Part shown: positions 55,541 to 64,000 of the stretch, piece after piece
How positions within the stretch are numbered: position 1 is the stretch's first letter
Layout: each line of letters opens with the position of its first letter
Origin: Tubulanus polymorphus
Lineage: Eukaryota; Nemertea; Palaeonemertea; Tubulaniformes; Tubulanidae
Assembly: GCF_964204645.1 (NCBI RefSeq)
Contig: NC_134025.1
Location: 16,090,001 to 16,154,000 of the forward strand
Reading direction: 5' to 3'
DNA: 64,000 bases
Position numbers and translations under genes: made by a program
The notes under the pieces: model-generated
What the model was told of the DNA's origin: nothing
The model's input: only the letters and a program-made list of their open reading frames with translations
Databases searched by the model: none

Positions 55541-55744
55541 CTTTCAGCAACGCCAGTCACATGGAGTCGTACGTGTTCTACTTTCTGCGACGCGACACGA
55601 CTGTCACAACCAACCGACGCGCTCTTGCGACTGGCAGAAACTAGTCGCACACAATCGTATTGCAACCGACTTGCACCGAAACTTGCGATGCAACGCGAGG
55701 ATCGCATCGTGTCACAAGACCAACCTACGTGCGGCTTTAAGTTA

Positions 55745-56305
55745 CTGCGGAGCACCAGAAATATCTTTTTTTTTCGTTCAAAAGACCTTTCGCTTGAAAA
55801 TTCTTTCGTCGGAACAAAATTTATTTCGTTCGAACCAATAATATTCTATACGATTGAACCAATTTGAAAAAATCGTAAGAACAAAGTTGAACAAACTTTT
55901 TTTGTCCAACAAAAGGTTTTTCGTTCGAACAATCGTTCAATTGAACAGAATCTTTTTTAATTTGAACAGAATTTTCTTGTCAGAACATTAAGTTTTTCGT
56001 TCGAACAAGTATATTGAAAAAGTTTTTTCTCCGAACCGAAAGTATGAAGTATTTCGTTCAATCGAACAGAATTGTTTTCATTCGAACATTCGTTCGAAAA
56101 AATTGTTTTCGCTCGACCAAATTTTTTTTGCCGGGACTTAAAATTTTTCATTTCAACAATAACATAGCTTTTTATTCGAACACATTTTTTGTCAGAATGA
56201 AGAAAATTTTTGGTTCAAGCAAAAAGCGTATTGTTCGATCAAACAGAATTATTTTCATTCCAACAAGATTTTCTTGTTGGAACATTAAGTTTTTTGGTCG
56301 AACAG
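55745..56305. repeat. TTCGAACA-rich degenerate array, copy 2
   Basis: Same order of words as 4520-5147 (ACCTTTCGCTTGAAA, CGATTGAACCAATTTG, AACAGAAT). The neighbours are also the same: an RT scrap and motif C on the right. Frames across it are not genes. Confidence 0.6.
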
Positions 56306-56618
56306 CGTGTTAAGGTCGATTTGGAAATTTACTCGGTCTGGTATATGTTGGATTACTGTGTATGTCATTTGTCAGGACATTAAACAGAAGACAACTTAGG
56401 ATACTACCTTGCGTGACTCCACTAGTTTGACCGACTTATTCCAAGATGAGGCGTTCCGTTGATTTCGGCTACAAGTTTTCGTTCAGAGATAACTGCTGAG
56501 CCATTTGGGCGACCTATCATTGATACTGTTTCCTAATAGCCTGTTAAGTAATGGCTGATGTTGTACCTTATCAAATGCTTCGTCGAAATCCACCGTTGAA
56601 CAGGATTCTAAGACTGTG
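56306..56618 (-). pseudogene. LINE RT fragment (copy 2)
   Basis: On the minus strand, VDFDEAFDKVQHQPLL is RT box A, followed by GNSINDRSPKWLSSYL. After a frameshift, GVTQGSILSCLLFNVLTNDI corresponds to box B (SGVPQGSxLGPLLF). Only this ~100-residue piece of RT is present, ending at the TTCGAACA array. Confidence 0.7.
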
Positions 56619-56687
56619 CAGAAAACCCGTTATCGCTGCTTTGCAGCTATATTTATTAGGGTTTTCTGTTATTTCACAGAAAACCCT
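56619..56687 (+). repeat. Motif C plus one hairpin
   Basis: Motif C (56619-56657) is joined directly to an AGGGTTTTCTG hairpin (56658-56687), the same order as at 5582-5653. Confidence 0.7.
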
Positions 56688-56717
56688 ATTGATATCCGCG
56701 TGATTATTATTATTATT

Positions 56718-57748
56718 ATTTTCTTCCACACTATTTTTACCAAAAGAACATAGGCTTTGTTACCTTACCGCTGTTTCATATACAATCCATATAATATCGT
56801 TCAGCTCACTGAGATCTACAAATAGCCCGCGTGTTTTTTCACGAATCATCGTTACAAAAGCGCTGTCGGGCCGTAAACATCGAAAATTTAGCCCCATTCA
56901 ATGGGGCGACATGTTTTTCGAGTCGTCATCCCGAAATCAACCCGCAGGCCGACTGTCACTTCGATTATCAATTCAAGTATAAATGAACTAATTTATTGCC
57001 GCAGACTTCACATTCAGTCGCGGTCTTCAAACAGTGATTTTAACAATAGCCCATTTTCCTCATCAAATCATATTACCGATACACTGGAAATTTACTACTT
57101 TAGATTTTAAAAGCACTGTCGAGCCGTAAACATCGACGAATCGACGTGTGTTACTACATCGTCGTTCCGGGGATCAGCTGCGAGTTTCTCCTCATCATGA
57201 GAATCAAATCGAGTACAAATTAATTTATAACTACCAGTGATTTGGCTGCGGGCGTCAAGCAGTTAGTTTAGCAATACCTATTTTTCTTTACCAAATTAAC
57301 CGTGTATTTACTAAGATAAATCATAAGTGTACCGGGGAGTCGTAGGCCTAAACTAAACAAGATATAACGGAGAAAAGCTGTTATGTCGACGAGGTATCAA
57401 AATAAAGAAATATATAACTTTATTCGGCCGCGGGCTTCAACCTCTTGATCAATACCATCAATACTCTATATTTCCTACAGTACATACCGATCATTGTCAA
57501 ATCCACAAGGTATTTACTAAATAAAAGTATACAACACACTCCTATCCGTATGCTGGACTCACACTTGACATTCGGAGTAAGCGTTCGCTGTGGAGGAAAG
57601 GAGATCGTTCGCTGTGTCGCTTGAAGTGTTTATCGACTTTTACGCGACCTTATGGCTTAAGTATGGTGGCTGATACGATAAAAAAACACGAATATGCAAA
57701 TGAGGGCGACATTACGACAAAACGACAAAACTAAAATAACGCGAGAAA
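56718..57748. repeat. Large duplicated block, copy 2
   Basis: Counterpart of 53024-54262 in the same orientation and order, ending in the second 31-bp array. It lacks the TAGGCCTA block. The 69-codon frame at 56901 is not supported. Confidence 0.7.
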
Positions 57749-58392
57749 ACAATGATTTTGATTTTGTCGCCTGCGACAATCCTTCTTTTTAGTTTTGTCG
57801 CCTGCGACAATTCATTATTTTGGTTTTATATTTTGTTTTTGTCGCCCGCGACAATTTTTTTTTTGGTTTTGTCGCCCGCGACAATTCAATATTTTGGTTT
57901 TATCACCTGCAACAATTCAATATTTTGGTTTTGTCGCCCGCGACAATCCTTCTTTTTAGTTTTGTCGCCTGCGACAATTCATTATTTTGGTTTTAAATTT
58001 TGTTTTTGTCGCCCGCGACAATTTTTTTTTTGGTTTTGTCGCCCGCGACAATTCAATATTTTGGTTTTGTCGCCCGCGACAATTCAATATTTTGGTTTTA
58101 TCGCCTGCAACAATTCAATATTTTGGTTTTATCGCCCGCGATAATTCATTATTTTGATTTTGTCGCCCGAGACAATTCATTATTTTGGTTTTATCGCCCG
58201 CGACAATTCATTATTTTGGTTTTGTCGCCCGCGACAATTCACCATTTTAGTTTTGTCGCCCGCGACAATTCATTATTTTGGTTTTATCGCCCGCGACGAT
58301 TCATTATTTTTGTTTTGTCACCCGTGACAATTCAATATTTTGGTTTTGTCACCCGCGACAATTCATAATTTTGGTTTTGTCGCCCGTGGTTT
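57748..58392. repeat. 31-bp palindromic satellite array 2 (~20 units), with higher-order repeat
   Basis: Same unit as at 54262. The first part has a higher-order repeat of 167 bp: the CCTTCTTTTTAGTTTTG variant occurs at 57781 and 57948. The array ends at GTTTTGTCGG, where an RT fragment begins. Confidence 0.85.
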
Positions 58393-58399
58393 TGTCGGA

Positions 58400-58736
58400 A
58401 CATTAAGTTTTTTGGTCGAACAGTGTGTTAAGGTCGTTTTGGAAATTTACTCGGTCTGGTATATTTTGGATTACTGTGTATGTCATTTGTCAGGACATTA
58501 AACAGAAGACGACTTAGGATACTACCTTGCGTGACTCCACTAGTTAGACCGTCTCATTCCAAGATGAGGCGTTCCGTTGATTTTGGTTACAAGTTTCCGT
58601 TCAGAGATAACTGCTGAGCCATTTGGGCGACCTATCATTGATACTGTTTCCTAATAGCCTGTTTAGTAATGGCTGATGTTGAGCCTTATCAAATGCTTTG
58701 TTGAAATCCACCGTTGAACAGGATTCTAAGACTGTG
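58400..58736 (-). pseudogene. LINE RT fragment (copy 3)
   Basis: Near-identical to 56306-56618 over its whole length, including the same frameshift region between box A and box B. This points to duplication after decay. Confidence 0.7.
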
Positions 58737-58990
58737 CAGGAAACCCGTTATCGCTGCTTTGCAGCTATATTTATTTTTTATTTTCCCTTTTCCACACAGT
58801 TTTTGTTAAAAGTGTAAAGGCTTCCTTACCTTACCGCTGTCGCCGATACAATCCGCATGATATCCTTCAGCTCACTTCAATCTCCAGATACTGCATGGGA
58901 ATGTTGATAAATCCACGTTATAAAGGCACTGTCGAGCCGTAAACATCGGAAATTTGGCTCCGTTCAATTAGTAGCCATGTTGTGTTTTCT
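58737..58990 (+). repeat. Motif C and third partial copy of the duplicated block
   Basis: Motif C (58737-58773) is followed by diverged text matching 56722-56930 (TTCCACACAG, CAGCTCACTTCAATCT, CACTGTCGAGCCGTAAAC). Confidence 0.6.
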
Positions 58991-59538
58991 TTCAGAAATT
59001 TCTCTCTTCTTTTCGAGGAAGAGCTATCGAATAATTCCCTCTCTTCTCCACAATCAATTTCAAAGTCAATTTTATGAATTTATTGCTCAGCAGGTCCGAG
59101 TCCGAGAGTTTACGAGTCCGGCGTTCGCGTGTCTGACAGGTTTACGCGAATTTGTTTGTTACCTCATTTTTGATTTCTTGTTATTCCGGTTATTTCAATT
59201 AAGTATATTGATGATCAGTTCATGTAACCAAAAGCGTCAATAAACAGATTTTGAATTGATCAAGTTTAAATCAAGGTCGTTGAGTCGCGGAGGGTTACTA
59301 GAATTACGTTCGACTCAGAGAGAAAACAAACGACAGAAAAGTATCAGGTGATTATCGGTAGCCTACTACGGTACACACAGTTGACAAACAGTGTTAGGCC
59401 TGTGCCGGTTGGTGCGTACTGGGAATAAATATACTGGTTGGTCAGTTGGTTCGGTTGTGAAGTGTGGAAGCTAAGAAAGCCTACCGCGCACCGGTATTTA
59501 TTTGTCTATATAGGCCCATTTTATAGTACCCAATAGCA
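58990..59538. other. No gene recognised
   Basis: The 88-codon plus-strand frame 58977-59243 is Phe/Leu/Arg-rich and starts inside repeat sequence. I see no domain or splice support for it. Confidence 0.35.
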
Positions 59539-59547
59539 TTTTAAGTA

Positions 59548-59882
59548 CGTAGTTGTTACCTGTACGTGACTGTACGGTGATCTCCAAAGGTTAACCGTAC
59601 GGGAGTTCCCGACTAACGCCGTACGTGAGTTCCTGTAATCTGCAAACATGCGTGCGTAAAAAGAACAGAGTTTGTGTTAGGTGAGGCTAGGCTATTTGTT
59701 AATCAAATTTCATCTAACCTGCAGTTACGTTCTGTGGCACAGTGGGTAAATCACTGGACTACTACTGGATTTTTTTTTTCGTTTGGTTTCGAATCCCAAT
59801 ATTGCATGTCTGAGCGTCAACGTACTCACATATGGCTAACCTGTAGTAATCGCCGTACAGTCACATACAGGTAACAACAATG
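59548..59882. mobile_element. MITE, 335 bp, 9-bp target duplication, with tRNA-like interior
   Basis: TTTTAAGTA flanks the element exactly (59539-59547 and 59883-59891). The inverted ends share GTTGTTACCTGTA and GTGACTGTACGG over about 34 bp. A 9-bp duplication fits MULE- or Merlin-like transposition; the superfamily is not determined. On the plus strand, TGGCACAGTGGGTAAATC (about 59733) fits an A box and GGTTTCGAATCCC (about 59785) a B box, so a tRNA-derived segment lies inside a DNA transposon. Confidence 0.75.
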
Positions 59883-60033
59883 TTTTAAGTATTAAGTGAG
59901 TGCGACAAGCCTACCATGCCTATGTGCTACAAACACAACTTTTTCCCCTCTCGTCGGCCCTACAGTGATGTTTGGTCAGGACTAGCCTAAACTCTAATTC
60001 AGTCTATGTACTAATTCACTCGATAGGCCTATT

Positions 60034-61125
60034 TTTAGCCCACTTGGGACTTTAGTCCCAACGGGCTATTGCGTTCACTTTTCGTCCGTCGTCCGTCCGT
60101 CTGTAGACGGAATCCAGTTATTTTGGGAAGTTTTGAAGACGCTTCAATGTAATGTCTTGATATTTGGGTTACACATGTATCTACCCTAGACACATCTTCA
60201 GCCCAAAAACTGGCCCTGTCAGAATCTAGACGGCCGACTGGCAGCCATTGTTTTTCGCCAAAATCAACACTTTTAACACATTTTTGAACCTTTTGAGGAA
60301 AATTTTGAAGACGCTTTGATCAATTACCTTGATCTTTTGGATGTATGTGAATCCCCCCAGGGCCCATCAGCATAACAAAAATTGGGTCGATCGGACTCAA
60401 GATGACCGTCCTATGACCTTTTTAGTGCCCAAAATTGTCAATTTTGGCCCGAATTCGGAGTGCTGTAGCTCCCTACTGGTTCGCCATTTCTCATTGCAAT
60501 TTGTGATGGGTATTCTTTGAAAAGGGATGTGTTATACCTGAGACAGGTATTTTTGATCAGCCAATTATGACGCAATTGGCGGCCATCATAAGCACTCATT
60601 CGTAGGTGGGAAAAGTCTTTCCGCATTATATTGTTGATATTTAAGCATATTTTCTTACCACAATCAATTGGAAAGTTGAAGCTCATGACATGGTTTATGA
60701 TTGCGGTGAGTTTGAAGGTCATTGGTTTTTGTATATGGCCACCAGGGGGCGTTGAATATTACAATATCTTAGTATTTCTATATCATATTCGTATCAATGC
60801 ATATTTTCTAACCACAATCAATTGCAAAGTTGTAGCTCATGACATGATCTATGATTGTGGCAATTTTTAAGGCCAATAGTTATTCTATATGGTCACCAGG
60901 GGGCGTTGAATAGTAGAATAACTTAGTATTTCCTTATTATATTAGTACCTAGGCATATTTTGTTACCATGATCAATTACAAAGTTATAGTTCATGACATG
61001 TTCTATGATTGTGGTGAGTTTCAAGGTCAGTGGGTTTTGAATATGGTCACCAGGGGGCGTTGAATTTTGAAATTGTTAGATTGTTGAGCATTCAGAACCA
61101 CTTCCCAAGTGGGCATGGTGTCCCT
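60034..61125. repeat. 1.2-kb dispersed repeat, copy 2 (inverted), 3 x 154-bp units
   Basis: The reverse orientation of 41895-43173. CCACCAGGGGGCGTTG or TCACCAGGGGGCGTTG occurs at 60739, 60893 and 61047, again exactly 154 bp apart. The hairpin end (CTTGGGACTTTAGTCCCAA) is at about 60042 and the GTCCGTC-rich tract follows. One 154-bp unit fewer than copy 1. Confidence 0.75.
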
Positions 61126-61343
61126 GGACCCCAGTTAAAACAATACAGTGAAGCATTCACACGCAGAAAGGCCAATTGATTTGAGCCATGTGATTAAATT
61201 TGGCCAGGCCTTCTCTGACCTGCTGACATTAATAGTCAAACCTAGATCCAAAACGTCCATATGGTCACCGCTTGTACACCAGAAATCATTGTAGGCCTGT
61301 ACATTTTGCTGTTCGGTATACCGATTTCTCCATTCTTGACTGA

Positions 61344-61949
61344 TACCGTAAAAACCGGCGTATAAGTCGAGTTTTTATCCCTTGATATTACCACTAAATT
61401 ATTGACCTCGACTTATACGCCGAGTACAGTTTTCTACTAAGTATTTTCAGGTCACAAGAAATATTGATTCCACCAGATAAAAAAGACAGTGTTCATCTTC
61501 TCACTGCTATACAGTTTCAATAATTATTCATGATAAATAAAGCTATTTAATGAAAAAAACTTCTTTCATTTTGACACAGCTTCATTTAAAACGATGTATT
61601 CATATATGCACGCTCATAGCAGCGCTTAATACATTAGGCTATATATAGGCTATATATAGAGTGTGACTCACACTACTGTATCACTGTATGGTAGTGTATT
61701 ATACCCGAGTGTGTGTGTAACAGTCTATTGATTAACACACAGCAGCAATCAGGCTGACCCGCGGCGGCATGCGTGAAGGCACACATCGTTATCAAAACAA
61801 ACTATTCAATATAATGATACAAGTAATTATTCTTCTAAGAGAAGGGACTCGACTAATAAGCCGGATATATGTTAAAATCATGAAATGTAGGTCTAAAAAT
61901 CGACCTCGACTTATACGCCGCGTAGACTTATACGCCGGTTTTTACGGTA
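61344..61949. mobile_element. MITE with 25-bp perfect terminal inverted repeats
   Basis: TACCGTAAAAACCGGCGTAT and five more bases (61344-61368) are mirrored exactly at 61925-61949. The outer TA may be the target duplication (TIR then starts CCGTAAAA), as for Tc1/mariner-like elements. A second, inner inverted word, CTCGACTTATACGCCG, lies near both ends. The 606-bp element has no ORF of note; the 79-codon frame at 61769 runs across its right end. Confidence 0.8.
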
Positions 61950-63110
61950 AGTGTACGGTACAGCTGTATGCATTATACAATTGTTCCAATGGGAATAGGG
62001 CCAATTGATTGGGCTTATTATTTCCTGCTTTAGAATACTGAAATAAGCCTAACGTTCATTCAAATATCCAACATCGGTGAAATTTTGATTACTGTATACA
62101 TGTAGGTTTTTCATGTTGTATGAATATTTTGCAGTTCAAATGAGTATGATGCTGATTCCAATGTCAAACGCATGAAGTTAGATGGACAGTCAACACCAAG
62201 ATATCTCTCTTCGACCGATGTTGCACCATAGAAGATCTGATTCTTTCAACTCAAGCAAAGTGATTCAACACGATCGACATAACACTGGAATAGGTTTGCA
62301 GTAACTAAACGGTTCATTTCATTTAGTCCTATGTACTTTTTTAGCCAATTTGAATATTATTGTAATTGAAACTCTGGAACTGTTAACAAAAGACAAGGTA
62401 AAAAAACACAAGTTATGCCTTATTCTCATGTTCCAATTTAATTCAAATTCAAATTTATTTTATTACATCATATTAACAAAGCATATCATTGGTTCATACA
62501 GTAATAAAAATTAGGAAAGAACAAATATTATTACAGAATTTTAAAGAAGGCAATGAATTTCTATAACTAAATGAACATTATTTTTCTAATAACTCAGAAC
62601 AAGAGTGACTCTCCCGTTTATTAGGAAACACACGCAACTAGTGGAATAGGTTTGATTTACACACATGTTGCAGGTATCAATTGTTTATCACTATAGAATT
62701 TGTAATCCATAAAAGCCAAAATCAACATCAGCCGGAAAATGTACATGTATTTATTCAAATATTTCAATAAAAACATAAACTTCTTCAATCTATTCTAAAT
62801 CATAATACATTCTTATCTGTAAATTCACTCAATCTATCGACTCAGCAGGTGCGAGATGAGTTCTTAATAGGACAGATCCATTTTTAGCATGGTGATAATA
62901 CAGTATCATGATGTTTGAATGCCAAAATAAATGCCTGGTCAAATAGATTAATATTTGTTGATTGTAAGTCTGCGTATGTTCGGTTTCAAAGCTGAATCAT
63001 ATTTGACGTTTACACAGTGGTAGCATATTAGGTTCGAATCTGTCAATGCATTTTATTCTATGTATCGATATTTCAATTTACTACAATTCCGATCTTTCTG
63101 AATGGCTTTG
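61950..63110. other. No gene recognised
   Basis: AT-rich sequence without recognisable repeats, RNA genes or ORFs. Confidence 0.4.
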
Positions 63111-63385
63111 CAGAAAACCCGTCATCGCTGCTTGGCAGCTATATTTTATAAATACATTATTTTCCATATTAAAATATATTTTTCAGCAAGAAATGTATTT
63201 CATGATCAAAATGTATTTTTCAAAATATATTTCATGATCAGAAAATATATTCTTCATCAAATGAAAATATATTTTAGATTGAAAAATGTATTTATGTACA
63301 AATGTTTTTTTTTAAATATATTTTCAAAATACGCATTTATCAAAATATATTTTTCACATCGGCATTTTTAAAAAATACATTTTGT
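63111..63385. repeat. Motif C and AT-rich AAATATATTTTTCA array
   Basis: Motif C (63111-63150) runs into about 230 bp of degenerate repeats of AAAATATATTTTTCA and AATGTATTTCATGATC. Both long plus-strand frames here are Phe/Ile/Lys-rich repeat artefacts. Confidence 0.6.
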
Positions 63386-64000
63386 CAAAAAAGGTAATTT
63401 AGAAATTAAAACATTTCCAAAACTTGATTGAAAGACACTTTCAGAGCAGATAGTTGCGTATTTTAAGTGGTTCTATGAGATTTTATTTAATACTACCGAG
63501 CAAAAACCAGTGCGACCATTCATTCAACGATCGAAAGTTTAATATAGAGTTTGTATTTTTATTCGTCTAAATTAATTTTTAAAAAGTTATTATAACTTTT
63601 AGCTGTTAATGTTGACTTTAAAACTGCTGAATATTCCTGAACAAGTTTGAAAAAAAATATCAGTTTTTTAGGGGGATTCGAACCCTATACGACGGCTGCA
63701 AAGGACTTTGATGGAGCATGCAGGCAGTACGGCGCCATTTGCAATTATTTTCAGCGAATTCATTGCCGTTTTTAAACATTTTTCATGGTTAATCTCTTAG
63801 CTGGGACAGTCTGTTGTTTAAGATTCAATTCATAGTCGACGTTATGTTAATTAAGTACTGTATTCGGTACAACGTATGTGCGGCGTACACCAAATCAATT
63901 AAATCTAATCAAATGCAAAACTTTATTTCATGATTGATGCAATTGCAAAGTACAGCATGCCTAGCTTATAAGCTCAAGAAATAAGTAGGTGTAGATTGTA

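Noticed and set aside
63661-63700. Possible tRNA gene (GGATTCGAACCC, minus strand)
   Set aside because: A B-box-like word is present, but no A box or cloverleaf is found.

Overview
This is eukaryotic DNA: AT-rich, intron-bearing and very repeat-dense. The element mix (a DIRS-like tyrosine-recombinase retrotransposon, BEL/Pao and Ty3/Gypsy LTR elements, APE-type LINEs, piggyBac, many MITEs and palindromic satellites) suggests a marine invertebrate animal. I cannot name the species or phylum. There is no rRNA gene, no intact tRNA gene, no CRISPR array and no prokaryotic operon. Almost every long ORF belongs to a transposable element, and nearly all of these are broken.

Layout. 1-3.2 kb: a minus-strand chain of exon-like blocks with GT/AG borders, of unknown product. 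3.4-8.6 kb: dispersed repeats, a TTCGAA-rich degenerate array, a LINE RT scrap and an array of short hairpins. 9.0-10.1 kb: 5'-truncated Gypsy pol. 12.2-12.8 kb: broken LINE ORF1. 14.3-15.7 kb: repeated exon-like modules, interrupted by a hairpin MITE carrying a 29-bp palindromic array, then a small two-exon gene candidate. 18.0-28.9 kb: a LINE split between its endonuclease and RT domains by a ~9.7-kb DIRS element. The DIRS has amplified an internal 1238-bp unit and carries two MITE-like inserts. 29.4-35.3 kb: a piggyBac element (31295-34212, TTAA at both ends) lying between diverged inverted flanking arms. 36.0-39.0 kb: a Gypsy element with LTRs and gag-protease but no RT or integrase. 41.9-43.2 kb and 60.0-61.1 kb: two inverted copies of a ~1.2-kb repeat whose core is a 154-bp tandem array. 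43.2-47.7 kb: a 5'-truncated, degenerate BEL/Pao element. 50.1-51.3 kb: a LINE RT with its YADD box deleted. 51.5-59 kb: a mosaic of duplicated blocks with two arrays of a 31-bp palindromic satellite and fold-back MITEs. 59.5-64 kb: two MITEs (one containing tRNA-like A and B boxes), the second 154-bp repeat copy and AT-rich sequence.

The elements are nested rather than cooperating: LINE split by DIRS, DIRS split by MITEs, exon modules split by a MITE, BEL truncated at a repeat. The two signals I find most worth following are a CTCF-like core motif that recurs at exactly 154-bp spacing and also occurs in three unrelated mobile elements, and the recurrent use of short perfect hairpins inside tandem arrays of unrelated sequence.
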